Shown here: positions 32,340 to 42,266 of the stretch, in pieces
Numbering within the stretch: position 1 is the stretch's first letter
Layout of the letters: each line of letters begins with the position of its first letter
Assembly (NCBI RefSeq): GCF_044386045.1
Contig: NZ_JBISCD010000035.1
Span: 54,022 to 118,021, forward strand
DNA: 64,000 bases
DNA from: Thalassobellus sediminis
GTDB taxonomy: Bacteria > Bacteroidota > Bacteroidia > Flavobacteriales > Flavobacteriaceae
Direction of reading: 5' to 3'
Notes under the pieces: model-generated
What the model saw: the letters and a program-made list of their open reading frames with translations, nothing else
Databases searched by the model: none
What the model was told of the DNA's origin: nothing
Program-made: the position numbers and the translations under genes

Positions 32340-34400
32340 TTAATATAGTTCTTTAATCTTTTTTAACTTGCTTTTCCATAAAGCTAAAGACTCTTTATGA
32401 GTTTTTATATTGCTGTGTACTTCCTTTACAAGCGGATTATCATCATCAACATTGGTGAAAAATTGTAAGTTGTTTTCTAATTGATTTATCTGACTTTTAA
32501 CTTCATCTATTTTTTTACGAATAAAAGAACGCTCATTATCTAAATCTCTATTGTCTTGAGAAGTATTAAAGTTATCCAGTTTGTTTTCAAACTTAATCAT
32601 TTCAACTTCATTTTTATCCATTTTTAAATTAGATAATAAACCGTCTATAGTTTTTTGGAATTTACCTTCAATATAACGTTTATCATTTGGCACTCTGCCT
32701 AGTGCTTTCCAGTTATTAATTTGTTCTTTTATAGCCTTAATATCTTTATCTGTATCTCCAGAAGGTTTTAATTCTTTAAGAGAATCTAATAAACTAGCTT
32801 TTTTATTAAAAGCTTCTAATTCTTCTTTATTAGCAGCGTTCTTTTGGGCATGTAATCTGTCAAAATAAGCATTGCAAGCAGTTTTAAATTGCTTCCATAT
32901 TTTATCACTATCTTTTCTTGGTACATGACCTATCTTTTTCCAATCACTTTGTATTTTTTTCATTAAAGCAGTTGTTACTTCAAAGTCTTCACTGTCTTTA
33001 TTGTCTTCAGCTATTTTTATAAGTTCTAGTTTTTTCTGAAGATTGGTGTATTGGTCTTTTTTAAGTCCTTTATAAAAACTGTTTTTTTGTCTATTAAAAA
33101 CTCTAACAGCATCTTTAAACTTAGCCCAAGTAGCTTCGTTTACTTTTATAGGAACTTTACCAGCACTAAAAAAATCATTTCTAAGCGCTTCAATAGCTTT
33201 GATTTTATTTTGCCAGCCACCGTGAGAATTGGTTTCTTGTGCATTTAGTGCATCAATATTTGCTATTATTTCAAGTTTATACTCTAGATTTTTTTCGTAA
33301 ACTTTGTCAATTTCTTGATAATATACTTGACGTTTATCATTAATTATTTTAGTAGCAGCTTTAAAACGATCCCATATTTTTTCTCTATGCTCTCTTCCAA
33401 CAGGTCCAAGTTCTTCTTTCCACATTTTATGAAGTTCTTGTAATTCTCTAAACGAGCGCATAACATTATCATCTTGTGCTAACTCTTCAGCACGTTCAAT
33501 AATTTTAGTTTTTTTCTCTAAGTTATGTTTAAAATCTAAATCGCGTAAGTCTCTATTTAAGTGTAAAAAGTCATAAAACATTTCTACATGGTGGTGGTAA
33601 CTATTCCATGCATTATTGTATTTGTCTCTTGGAATAGGTCCTGTATTTCTCCAACGTTCTTGTAATTCTTTAAAGTGCTTATATGTTGTGTTTATATTCT
33701 CTTCAAGGTTTAAAAGCCCTTTTAATTCTTCTATAATTTCAAGTTTATCGACTAAATTTTGTTTTAGATTTTTTTCTAAACTTTTATAATGGTCGTTTAG
33801 TTTTGTTCTGTATTCCTTATAAGCTTCTTTAAATCTTTTTTGAATGGGTGACGAGTAGAAAAAATCAATTTCGTTACCGCCATCATTTAAAAATTCTTCT
33901 TTTTTCTCATCTAGTAACGCTTGGAATTTTGTTTTGAATTCGTTGTTAATACCATCTACATGAGATTTTATAGCTTGAATTTTTTCGTTTTTAAGCAGTT
34001 TTTCTAACTCGATCGCTAGGGCTTCTAACGACATGTTATCATACTCTTTTACTTCAATAGTATGTCGTTCTTTGTTGCCTTCATCTTCAGCGTCTTCAGC
34101 ATTAGATTCTTCTATTTCATTAATAACTTTTTCGCCTTCTTCATCAGATTTAGTAACTTTAGAAGTGTCTTCATTATTCGATTTAGTATCTTCACTTACT
34201 GGTTGTTCAGTATCTTGATGATTTTCTGCCTCAGCGTCTTTATTAACAACATTAACCTCTTCAACGATAGGTTTTACTTCTTGAGTTTTTCCTGTTTCTG
34301 TTGAAGAATTGTCAACTAAGTTATCATTGTTTAACTCGTTTGTGTTGTTTTGTGTTTCTTCTACTCCTTCTGCTTTTTGCAGTTTATTACTATCAGACAT
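32340..34400 (-). CDS. DUF349 repeat protein
   Basis: A 686-residue, highly charged and mostly helical protein. Residues 1-120 are an acidic, asparagine- and glutamate-rich low-complexity region. Residues 140-620 hold about six DUF349 repeats of roughly 70 residues with the W-K/W-R pattern (LQERWRNTGPIPRDKYNNAW, LHKMWKEELGPV, IQSDWKKIGHVPRK, INNWKALGRVPNDKR). Residues 625-686 are a coiled coil. DUF349 proteins are widespread in Bacteroidota; the family is related to E. coli-type ribosome or DNA-associated factors only by weak evidence, so no function is claimed. The gene ends at the shared terminator and lies 105 bases downstream of aroE. Confidence 0.88.
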   Translation of the reverse strand: MSDSNKLQKAEGVEETQNNTNELNNDNLVDNSSTETGKTQEVKPIVEEVNVVNKDAEAENHQDTEQPVSEDTKSNNEDTSKVTKSDEEGEKVINEIEESNAEDAEDEGNKERHTIEVKEYDNMSLEALAIELEKLLKNEKIQAIKSHVDGINNEFKTKFQALLDEKKEEFLNDGGNEIDFFYSSPIQKRFKEAYKEYRTKLNDHYKSLEKNLKQNLVDKLEIIEELKGLLNLEENINTTYKHFKELQERWRNTGPIPRDKYNNAWNSYHHHVEMFYDFLHLNRDLRDLDFKHNLEKKTKIIERAEELAQDDNVMRSFRELQELHKMWKEELGPVGREHREKIWDRFKAATKIINDKRQVYYQEIDKVYEKNLEYKLEIIANIDALNAQETNSHGGWQNKIKAIEALRNDFFSAGKVPIKVNEATWAKFKDAVRVFNRQKNSFYKGLKKDQYTNLQKKLELIKIAEDNKDSEDFEVTTALMKKIQSDWKKIGHVPRKDSDKIWKQFKTACNAYFDRLHAQKNAANKEELEAFNKKASLLDSLKELKPSGDTDKDIKAIKEQINNWKALGRVPNDKRYIEGKFQKTIDGLLSNLKMDKNEVEMIKFENKLDNFNTSQDNRDLDNERSFIRKKIDEVKSQINQLENNLQFFTNVDDDNPLVKEVHSNIKTHKESLALWKSKLKKIKELY

Positions 34401-34505
34401 TTTTAAAAATGTTTAGGTTCATCAAATTACTTTCGCATTAAAGATACTAACAAGTATACTATTTACAAAAGAGAAGCGATGCTTTTAGTAAAATAAAAGA
34501 TAGTT

Positions 34506-35246
34506 TTACTCTAAGTTCCAAATAGACCAAGCTTTTTCAGCTTGTAATTTTAACATCTTTAACCCGTTTTCTATTGTTGCACCTTGTTTTTTTCCAAATT
34601 TTAGAAACTTAGTTTCTTCTGGATTATAAATTAAATCGAATAAAATGTGATTGTTTGTAATGGCGTTATATGGAATATCTGGACAATTATCAATATTAGG
34701 AAAGGTGCCTAAGGGTGTACAATTTATTATGACTTGGTGTTCTTTAATTACCGATTCGTTTAATGTTTCGTAGGTATAGCTAATACCTCCAGATTGCTTT
34801 CGGGATACATATTTATACTCAATTTCTAGCTTTTCTAAACTATATGCTACAGCTTTACTAGCCCCACCTGTACCTAATATTAAAGCTTTTTTATGATGTG
34901 GTTTTAACAATGGTTCAAGAGATTTTGAAAATCCATAGCAATCTGTATTGTAGCCAACTAACTTTCCTTTTTTTGTTATTTTTATAGTGTTTACAGCGCC
35001 AATAGATTTAGCTTTTTTGTTTATTTTATCTAAAAAAGGCATGACATCTTGTTTGTATGGAATAGTTACGTTTAAGCCCTTTAAGTTTGATGTGTCAGTT
35101 ATAATAGATGGGAATAACTCAATAGATTCAATATCGAAATTTTCGTAAGTGGTATTTTCTATATTTTCATCTTTAAATTTCTGTTCAAAATATGATCTTG
35201 AAAAAGAGTATGATATGTTTTTGCCTAAAAGCCCTAATTTGTTCAT
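34506..35246 (-). CDS. aroE: Shikimate 5-dehydrogenase
   Basis: A 246-residue enzyme of the shikimate pathway that reduces 3-dehydroshikimate with NADPH. The substrate site is seen in GKNISYSFSRSYF and in LNVTIPYKQDV with its catalytic lysine, then GAVNTI; the nucleotide-binding loop is LGTGGASKAVAYSL; NCTPLGTFP is the second-domain motif. The start overlaps the end of the first DUF368 gene by four bases, so it is translated in the same operon (TPR, DUF368, DUF368, aroE order of transcription). The link between aromatic biosynthesis and the DUF368 genes is probably only positional. Confidence 0.95.
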   Translation of the reverse strand: MNKLGLLGKNISYSFSRSYFEQKFKDENIENTTYENFDIESIELFPSIITDTSNLKGLNVTIPYKQDVMPFLDKINKKAKSIGAVNTIKITKKGKLVGYNTDCYGFSKSLEPLLKPHHKKALILGTGGASKAVAYSLEKLEIEYKYVSRKQSGGISYTYETLNESVIKEHQVIINCTPLGTFPNIDNCPDIPYNAITNNHILFDLIYNPEETKFLKFGKKQGATIENGLKMLKLQAEKAWSIWNLE

Positions 35247-36259
35247 TTATTTATTCTTGTTTTTTGCCCGTAAATTTCTAATGCTAAAACGATAGCTATT
35301 CCTAAAAATATAAAGGCGATAGCATAATAAGTTTCTGTGTTTAATTCGGGGATATAGCGTTTGTAATTTTGTATAATTTTTTGCTCAGTTGAATCTAGTA
35401 AAAAGCTTCCATCTTCATGTATTTTGAAAATAGTTTTTTTCCATGGCCATACAACACCTAGTGAGCCAACTATAAATCCAATAATGGACGAAAGCGTAAT
35501 ACTTTTATAATGCTTTAAAATATAGCTTAATGCATGTGAAAAAGTAACTAAGCCTGTTATTGATCCTAGAGTGAAGACAATAAGAGTTTTTAGCATTCTT
35601 ATGCGTTCTGTATTTTCAACAAAGCTAAAATCACTTCCTAGAATTTCATAAACAGTATCGTATAAAGCGTTTACAGAATCGACTAAGAGCAACACATAGT
35701 TTCCTAAAAGAATAAGAATGAAAGATCCTGAAAAACCAGGAAGTGTCATACCAGATACACTAATAATACCACAAAAAAATACAAACCATAGGTTGTCGTT
35801 TTCTTTGGCAGGATTTAAAAAACTAATACTTATTCCTATTGCAATTCCAACAGCTAGACATAAGTATGTTTTATAATTCCAATCTTTAAAATCTTTATTT
35901 ATATAATAAATAGAACCAATAATCATTCCGAAGAATACGCTCCAAACATAGAGTTCATAATGTATTATAAGATAATCTAGAACTTTAGAAATGCTAAAGT
36001 AACTCACTATCATTCCTAAGAAAAGTAACCCTAAGAAGCGTCCGTTAATATAGTTGTAAAAGCTTTTAAAGCGCCCATTAATAAGTAGCATAAAAGCTTT
36101 ACCGTTAATCTTTTTTAACGAATAAATAAATTCCTCATAAAAACCAGCAACAAAAGCAACAACACCACCAGATACCCCAGGAACTTTATTCGCAGCCCCC
36201 ATACCTAATCCTTTTAGAATAAGAAAAAGTTTATCGGTTAAAGTTCTAGTTTCTTGCAT
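35243..36259 (-). CDS. DUF368 membrane protein (polyprenyl-phosphate translocase family), copy 1
   Basis: A 338-residue protein with about eight to ten membrane helices. The family signature is GMGAANKVPGVSGGVVAF near the N-terminus and SGMTLPGFSGSFILILLGNY in the second half, the two inverted halves of the fold. DUF368 proteins (PopT) have been shown in other bacteria to return undecaprenyl phosphate across the inner membrane for cell-wall and surface glycan synthesis. It overlaps the second copy by one base and aroE by four. Confidence 0.9.
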   Translation of the reverse strand: MQETRTLTDKLFLILKGLGMGAANKVPGVSGGVVAFVAGFYEEFIYSLKKINGKAFMLLINGRFKSFYNYINGRFLGLLFLGMIVSYFSISKVLDYLIIHYELYVWSVFFGMIIGSIYYINKDFKDWNYKTYLCLAVGIAIGISISFLNPAKENDNLWFVFFCGIISVSGMTLPGFSGSFILILLGNYVLLLVDSVNALYDTVYEILGSDFSFVENTERIRMLKTLIVFTLGSITGLVTFSHALSYILKHYKSITLSSIIGFIVGSLGVVWPWKKTIFKIHEDGSFLLDSTEQKIIQNYKRYIPELNTETYYAIAFIFLGIAIVLALEIYGQKTRINK

Positions 36260-37179
36260 TACTGTTTCTTAGTGCCTAATCTTTCTAAAATAAAAATAGT
36301 TAAAAATCCAATAACCATTAAGCTTATGGCAAAAACGATTTGATTATCGCCATTAAAAGCAAATGGTGAGATGCTTTCTTGTAATAAAGGAGTTTTTATA
36401 CCTTTTGAATCTGTATACCATGATACGGTATTTTTCCAAGGCCAAACTTTACCTAACGATCCAAAAATGAAACCAGTAAGAACTGCTAAAGTAATATTAT
36501 GATAATTTTTAAAGAGCCATTTTAATAAATGGCTAAAACTTAATAAACCTAAGAGAGCACCAGAAGCGAAAATAATTATTTTTTTTATATCAAAATCATG
36601 AAAAGCGTCGCTCAGTGTTTTATAGGCGCCTAGAATAATAAGTATGAAAGATCCAGAGATTCCAGGTAAAATCATGGCACAAATTGCAATAGCTCCAGCC
36701 ATAAATAAGTATAATGAGTTCTCGTTATTAGATAGAGCTGGAAGTGATGAAATATAATATGCACTTAGAGCTCCCATAGCTAATGCTATTATAACTGTAA
36801 TGTTCCATTTGGTAATTTGCTTTCCTATAAAATAAATACTTGCTATAATGAGACCCAAAAAGAACGACCAAATTAAAATGGGGTGATTTTCTAATAAATA
36901 TTTTGCTAGCCTCATAAATGATATAAAGCTTATGATAATGCCGCTTAAAAGAGCTAAAAGGAAATTTCCATTTATTTCTTTCCAAAACGGTTTTATACCT
37001 TCGCTTAAAAGAGTTTTAAAAAGAGACGGTTTTACGTTACTAATTGTAGAAATTAATTCTTCATAAATGCCAGAAATAAAAGCTATAGTACCACCTGAAA
37101 CACCAGGTACAGCATCAGCAGCTCCCATAGCGACTCCTTTTAGTGAAATAATTAAATAATCTTTAAAACGTCTTTGCAT
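36259..37179 (-). CDS. DUF368 membrane protein (polyprenyl-phosphate translocase family), copy 2
   Basis: A 306-residue paralogue of its neighbour, sharing the two family motifs in the form GAADAVPGVSGGTIAF and AMILPGISGSFILIILGAY and a similar helix pattern. It is closer to the standard family signature than copy 1. The stop codon overlaps the next start by one base. Two copies in tandem could form a heterodimer or serve different polyprenyl carriers; the sequence does not decide this. A TATCTTTG at 37202-37209 on the minus strand may be part of a promoter just upstream. Confidence 0.9.
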   Translation of the reverse strand: MQRRFKDYLIISLKGVAMGAADAVPGVSGGTIAFISGIYEELISTISNVKPSLFKTLLSEGIKPFWKEINGNFLLALLSGIIISFISFMRLAKYLLENHPILIWSFFLGLIIASIYFIGKQITKWNITVIIALAMGALSAYYISSLPALSNNENSLYLFMAGAIAICAMILPGISGSFILIILGAYKTLSDAFHDFDIKKIIIFASGALLGLLSFSHLLKWLFKNYHNITLAVLTGFIFGSLGKVWPWKNTVSWYTDSKGIKTPLLQESISPFAFNGDNQIVFAISLMVIGFLTIFILERLGTKKQ

Positions 37180-37231
37180 GTTTTGATTTTTATAAGCAAA
37201 TCAAAGATATGTATTTTAACGCGATGATTAA

Positions 37232-38620
37232 TTATAGATTTGTTTTTAGTAGATTTTTAACAAGTATTTTGTTAGAAACTTCAGGAAAAAGTTCTTCAAT
37301 AATAAAAGCGTATTCTTCATTATGTTTTAAACCATTTTTTAAATAAAATATGCCTTTGTCATTTTCATTTAAAGAGAAATACAATCCTGCTAAGCGATAT
37401 GCGACTTCGGCATTTTTTGGATGAAACTCTAAAGCTTGTTCAAAATTAATAACAGCAGCTTCTGGCTCGCTTAGTTTAATTAATAAATCACCCCGAGATA
37501 ACCATGTATTTAGTTCGTAATTGCCTAGTTCTAACGTTTTTTTAAATCCGCGCTCAGCTTCTTCATAAAAGTTTAAACGTTGATTAATTTGGGAGAAAAG
37601 CTTCCAATATATAACATTTTCAGTATCAATATTTATAGCTTTATTAATATAGTATAGAGCTTTTTTGTAATTCTTTTTTTTGTTATAATACCTAGTAATT
37701 GCTATCCATCCTTTGTCTAATAAAGGGTCTTCATGTACCGTTCTATCATAATATTGAAGCGCTAATTCATCATTACTTAATTTTTCATAACAGGAGCCAA
37801 TACGTAATAAAGCAAAGGATGTAGGTTCGTCTAATTTCAAGGTTATGCTATAGTTTTCTATAGCTTCTTCATATTGTTTTAGTTTTTCAAGAACTTTTCC
37901 ACGTTCTAGATAGGCGCCAATAAAAGTATCATCAGAAATAATAGCAAAATCAAACGATGTTAATGCCTTTTTGTATTCTTTTAAAGAGAAATATTGTTTG
38001 CCTAATTGATGCCATGCGACTTCACAATACGGGTTTTTATCTAAAAATATATTTAAATATTCTATAGCATCTTCATTCTGATTTAAAAACTCAAAACAAT
38101 AAATCACATTATAAAGTGCCGAGTAATCTTCAATATCTTCCTCTAAGCATTTCATGAAATATGTTTTAGCATCTTCAAATTGGTCTAGAAATAAGTATTC
38201 CATACCAATTAGAGAATATAAGTCGACTACATCATCAGTGAGTTCAATTGCTGTTTTTAATACTTCAATAGCTTGTAAATGGTCGTCCTTTTTAGATAAT
38301 ATATTTGCTTTTTGAATGAATATTTCTTCATTCATTGGGTCTAAACTGTAAAGCTCATTTAATAAGGAGTCGGCTTCAATAAGTTTATCTTCAAACACAT
38401 GAATTTCTACTTTAAAAAGTCTTAAATTGATAGAAGAAGGGTGTTGATCTAAACCCAGTTTAATAGCTTTTTTTGCTAATGCTATTTTGCCTTGATTAAG
38501 ATAATGATGAATAATGTTTTCAAATTCTTCTGAATCGAAGAATAAAACACGATTCGTTTTTAACATCGATTCAAATTTAGTAAGCGGCAAGTTGTTATTG
38601 TCGTTATGACTAAACTCCAT
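37232..38620 (-). CDS. Tetratricopeptide repeat protein
   Basis: A 462-residue, soluble, helical protein made almost wholly of TPR units (about eleven) from residue 40 to 450, with the typical spacing of W/L-G-Y-A-P positions, for example YEEAIENYSITLKLDEPTS and PEAAVINFEQALEFHPKNA. No signal peptide or membrane helix. The ATG at 38620 (MEFSHNDNNN) is chosen over an in-frame GTG at 38626. TPR proteins are scaffolds; no partner can be named. It is transcribed towards the DUF368 genes after a 52-base gap. Confidence 0.88.
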   Translation of the reverse strand: MEFSHNDNNNLPLTKFESMLKTNRVLFFDSEEFENIIHHYLNQGKIALAKKAIKLGLDQHPSSINLRLFKVEIHVFEDKLIEADSLLNELYSLDPMNEEIFIQKANILSKKDDHLQAIEVLKTAIELTDDVVDLYSLIGMEYLFLDQFEDAKTYFMKCLEEDIEDYSALYNVIYCFEFLNQNEDAIEYLNIFLDKNPYCEVAWHQLGKQYFSLKEYKKALTSFDFAIISDDTFIGAYLERGKVLEKLKQYEEAIENYSITLKLDEPTSFALLRIGSCYEKLSNDELALQYYDRTVHEDPLLDKGWIAITRYYNKKKNYKKALYYINKAINIDTENVIYWKLFSQINQRLNFYEEAERGFKKTLELGNYELNTWLSRGDLLIKLSEPEAAVINFEQALEFHPKNAEVAYRLAGLYFSLNENDKGIFYLKNGLKHNEEYAFIIEELFPEVSNKILVKNLLKTNL

Positions 38621-38781
38621 AAGCACATTTGTAAGGTTTCTACCTGAATAAATTTAAGATTCTATTCTGTTTTATGGGATTAATTACATAAATGTTTTCA
38701 ACAAAGTAATGAACAGTTGGGTGTTTAGTGTTCTAGTTTTTTGTGTTATTGGTTGATTTTTAGAGTGCTGGAAGTGTTTTG

Positions 38782-39963
38782 TTAATCTTGAATGTTGTTC
38801 AAAATATCAATAATTATAGCACAGCCTTTAGTTATTTCTTCGTTTGAGATGGTTAAAGGCGGTGTGATTCTTACAGCTTTAGGCTCAAAAAGCAACCAGA
38901 ATAAGATTAAACCTTGGTCTTGGCCATCTAAAACTATTCTGTTTGTTATGGATTCTGATGGTGTAATGATGGCAAGCATAAGACCAATACCTCTTATTTC
39001 TTTGATTAAAGGATGCACTAAAAGTTTTCTGAATAGTTGTTCCTTTTCTAATGCTTGCTGCATTAAATTACTAGTTGTAATTTCTTTTAAAGTTGCTAAA
39101 GCCGAAGCAGCAATAACTGGATGCCCTCCAAATGTAGTAATGTGTCCTAATTTAGGGTTGTCTTGAAGTAAATCCATTAAGCTACTAGAAGCAGTAAAGG
39201 CTCCAATAGGCATACCACCACCTAAAGCTTTGCCAGTTACTAAAATATCTGGAATACAATTATAATTTTGAAAACCAAAAAGGGTTCCAGTTCTACCAAA
39301 TCCTGGTTGAATTTCATCTAAAATTAAAAGAGCTCCAACTTTATCACATTGGTGTCTTATTTTTTTTAAATAGTCATTTTTAGGGACAATAAATCCAGCA
39401 CCACCTTGTATGGTTTCTAAAATTACACAAGCAGTTTTTGTTGTTATTTGTTGTAAATCGAATTCGTTATTGAATTCTATAAATTTAACATCAGGTAGTA
39501 AAGGTCTAAAGGCTTGTTTGCGTTCTTGGTACCCCATAATGCTTAATGAACCCATAGTGTTGCCATGGTACGCTTTATTTGCAGCAATAATTTCGCTTCG
39601 CCCAGTAGCACGTTTAGCTAATTTTAAAGCACCTTCAATCGCTTCGGTTCCAGAATTGGTTAAATAGGTTTTGCTTAATGAGTAAGGAAGGTTTTTAGCT
39701 AATAGCTTAGCAAGATCTACAGCTGGTTTTTGAGCGTATTCACCATAAACCATGACGTGCATGTATTTGTCTAATTGCCCTTTAATTGCTTGGACTACTT
39801 TTGGGTGATTATGTCCTAGGGGCGTTGCAGATACACCTGCAACAAAATCAAGATATGCTTTGTTGTTGGTGTCATAAATAAAACTTCCTTTGGCATGTGA
39901 CACTTCCATTGCTAAAGGGTGAGGTGATGTTTGTGCTTGGTATTTTAGGAAGTCTTGTTTCAT
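38782..39963 (-). CDS. Class III PLP-dependent aminotransferase
   Basis: A 393-residue fold-type I aminotransferase of the ornithine/acetylornithine group. The PLP-binding lysine is K245 in LVTGKALGGGMPIG, the acidic pair-partner is D216 in LILDEIQPGFGR, and NSGTEAIEGALKLAK binds the cofactor phosphate. Substrates in this family include acetylornithine, ornithine, 4-aminobutyrate and others. The gene is not next to arginine genes, so the substrate is open. It follows the OstA-like gene at a distance of five bases and is likely co-transcribed with it. Confidence 0.9.
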   Translation of the reverse strand: MKQDFLKYQAQTSPHPLAMEVSHAKGSFIYDTNNKAYLDFVAGVSATPLGHNHPKVVQAIKGQLDKYMHVMVYGEYAQKPAVDLAKLLAKNLPYSLSKTYLTNSGTEAIEGALKLAKRATGRSEIIAANKAYHGNTMGSLSIMGYQERKQAFRPLLPDVKFIEFNNEFDLQQITTKTACVILETIQGGAGFIVPKNDYLKKIRHQCDKVGALLILDEIQPGFGRTGTLFGFQNYNCIPDILVTGKALGGGMPIGAFTASSSLMDLLQDNPKLGHITTFGGHPVIAASALATLKEITTSNLMQQALEKEQLFRKLLVHPLIKEIRGIGLMLAIITPSESITNRIVLDGQDQGLILFWLLFEPKAVRITPPLTISNEEITKGCAIIIDILNNIQD

Positions 39964-39968
39964 TATTT

Positions 39969-42149
39969 CTAATTTGATAATTCAAATAGCTCTGCTCCCC
40001 ATAAATTAACATTATCACTTATTAAAATTTTAGTTATAATACAGTTTAGGATATTATCATCATCTTTTTTAGCTATTAGTTTATATTTTTCCCATTTATT
40101 TGTTAGTTCTATATCTAAATACTTGTATACAGTTGAATCTCCTCCATTTTCTTGCAGCATTATTTGTATATTTCCTTTCCCTTTTGCCCAAACTGCCCAC
40201 ATAATATTGCCTTTAGTTATTTCTATTTTTTGAAAAATAGAACCACTATCTCTTTGTAAGCCAATAATCGCATCTGCAGTCTTTTCACTATTAGGGTCTT
40301 CATCAATATTTGGTTTAACAATTATATTATGCTTAAACCAAATATTGTTACTAAAATCTTGTGAATATTCAATTAAATTATTCGATAATATTTTTTTTTG
40401 ATTTTTTTCTTCAGGAATATTTATTACAACTTGATTAATAGGAGTGTTTTTACCAGTCAGTTTTATACGTTCCATCATTTCATCATCAAAAAACGCATCT
40501 TGAGGAATATAATCATCTAGCCCTTTTATAATTGGTAAAACTAAGGGTTCATCATCTTTAAATAAATCTTCAACACTAAGTGGGCATTCATCTTCTCTCC
40601 AGTCAAAACCTTTTAGGAATTGTTCTTTTTCAGGGTATTGTGATTGTGGATATGTTTTTCCATCAGCTTGATTAATTCTATTATATTCCTCAATATCTCC
40701 ATTTTCAAATAACATGGAGATACTTCCAGATTTAGCTTTATCTATCCCGATAAGTTCATCTTTATCATTTCTAAGGTAAAAAATAGATTCAGCATTTTTA
40801 TTAATATTTATTTTTCGTAAGGTGTTTTCTTTGTTAAACCAACCTTTTAAGTGTATACCATAAATTTGACTATAACCATTATCACTCAGGGTGTCTTTGT
40901 TTATAATAAAAGCATTGTTGTATACCAAAAGTGAATCTAGTTTTTCTGTTTTTGGATTTGAAATTAGATGTATTGTGTCTCCAGTCATTTGGCTTTTTAT
41001 ATTCCAAAGAATGGGTTTGCGTTTAGTAGAAAAGGCATCACTAGAGTCAAAACGATCTAAATTAATTAATTGTGTTAATCCTGTTTTTTGATCGGCATGA
41101 ATAGAATCTGCCTTTGCACTAATATCCGATTTATAAAGTTTAGCATTATAATATGCTTTTACAATTCGATGTTCTGGTTTACCTGTAACCATAATTTTAT
41201 CGGCATGCATATAAATAGAATCATTTTCTTGAACTGTTATGGCTAAGGCTCGTTTTGTAATAAAAAGCGAGTCTTTTTCTTTGAAAATTTCAGCATAATG
41301 GCCTTTTATAATACTATGGTTTATGGTGTCTGTTACTTTTATGTTATTAGTAGCAGAAGCAAAACTTATGTTGTTATCAAAATATAAACTATCTCCTAGG
41401 ATTTCTCTATCATCGTAATCTATTTTTGCGTTTTTAAGCGCATAACCCACTTTGTTTTCGGTGTTATAAAACCCTTTTTCGCAATAGGTTTTACTGTCTT
41501 CTGTTGTAATAGTTGATGGTCCAAATAAATAAGCATGGCCTGAATCGGAATAAAAATCGAAAAAACCAGAATGTATGATAGCGTCATCACTTGTTAAAAC
41601 AACATTTTCTACAAATTGATATTTTTTAAGATTCATATAATAGCGACCTATTTTACTAGTAATTGTTCCTGTTGAATCCTTTACAACCGTTCCTCCATTT
41701 TTATAAAAGGATTCTTGTTTTAATTTATCATAATATAATGTATCGGATGTAATAGTAGAATTTGGATCTTTTAAAACTACTTTGCCACTAGCAAATGCTA
41801 ATTCCGTTTCACCACTATATTCTAAATATTTTGAGGTCATATTGATGGTGTCCCCTTCTATCATTCGTACATGGCCATAAGCCTCAATAAATTTTTCTTT
41901 TCTGTATTGTATAGCTTTATCACACCAAAGATCAATGCTGCCATGTTTTATGTGAACTTGTTGAGAATCATCACGTGTCATTGTGATAGCACCAGGAGCT
42001 TTTTCTTCATCAATGGTTGTTGTACCTGCATATTCAATTTTTATCTGCTTCTTTTCTTGAGCTTGTATGTTTGTTACTGAAACAAAACAAAATAATATTA
42101 TAAAAAATATAGATGGTAGTCTATTCAAAATATAAAAGATTTGTGACAA
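39969..42149 (-). CDS. OstA-like (LptA-type) protein with an added C-terminal domain
   Basis: A 726-residue exported protein: signal peptide about 1-30 (TNIQAQ), then residues 33-380 of repeated short beta strands of the OstA/LptA type (WCDKAIQYRKEKFIEAYGHVR is replaced by similar units along the domain), the jellyroll-like fold that bridges lipopolysaccharide between membranes. The domain continues with unit-like repeats to about residue 500. From about residue 588 the protein has an extra domain of about 138 residues starting NNLIEYSQDFSNNIW, which looks like a carbohydrate-binding beta-sandwich (compare the phage head-fibre type). The usual flavobacterial OstA-like protein would end before this point. 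Role: lipopolysaccharide transport or assembly at the outer membrane, by family. Confidence 0.85.
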   Translation of the reverse strand: MSQIFYILNRLPSIFFIILFCFVSVTNIQAQEKKQIKIEYAGTTTIDEEKAPGAITMTRDDSQQVHIKHGSIDLWCDKAIQYRKEKFIEAYGHVRMIEGDTINMTSKYLEYSGETELAFASGKVVLKDPNSTITSDTLYYDKLKQESFYKNGGTVVKDSTGTITSKIGRYYMNLKKYQFVENVVLTSDDAIIHSGFFDFYSDSGHAYLFGPSTITTEDSKTYCEKGFYNTENKVGYALKNAKIDYDDREILGDSLYFDNNISFASATNNIKVTDTINHSIIKGHYAEIFKEKDSLFITKRALAITVQENDSIYMHADKIMVTGKPEHRIVKAYYNAKLYKSDISAKADSIHADQKTGLTQLINLDRFDSSDAFSTKRKPILWNIKSQMTGDTIHLISNPKTEKLDSLLVYNNAFIINKDTLSDNGYSQIYGIHLKGWFNKENTLRKININKNAESIFYLRNDKDELIGIDKAKSGSISMLFENGDIEEYNRINQADGKTYPQSQYPEKEQFLKGFDWREDECPLSVEDLFKDDEPLVLPIIKGLDDYIPQDAFFDDEMMERIKLTGKNTPINQVVINIPEEKNQKKILSNNLIEYSQDFSNNIWFKHNIIVKPNIDEDPNSEKTADAIIGLQRDSGSIFQKIEITKGNIMWAVWAKGKGNIQIMLQENGGDSTVYKYLDIELTNKWEKYKLIAKKDDDNILNCIITKILISDNVNLWGAELFELSN

Positions 42150-42214
42150 AAATAACGATTAATATGATGTTTAATTATCTGTTGGCTTTTTTTTATGATT
42201 TAGTTTGAAACAAA

Positions 42215-42243
42215 AAACGCTCCAAAATAATTTTGGAGCGTTT
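42215..42243 (-). terminator. Terminator hairpin after purA
   Basis: Perfect 13-bp stem (AAACGCTCCAAAA, 42215-42227, with 42231-42243) with a three-base loop; the minus-strand transcript continues into a T run. It lies 24 bases after the purA stop. Confidence 0.92.
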
Positions 42244-42266
42244 AAATATATTTAATAGTTTATTTA

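Noticed and set aside
33051..34304. Several plus-strand open frames across the DUF349 gene
   Set aside because: They are shadows of lysine- and glutamate-rich codons on the other strand and encode phenylalanine- and serine-rich low-complexity peptides.
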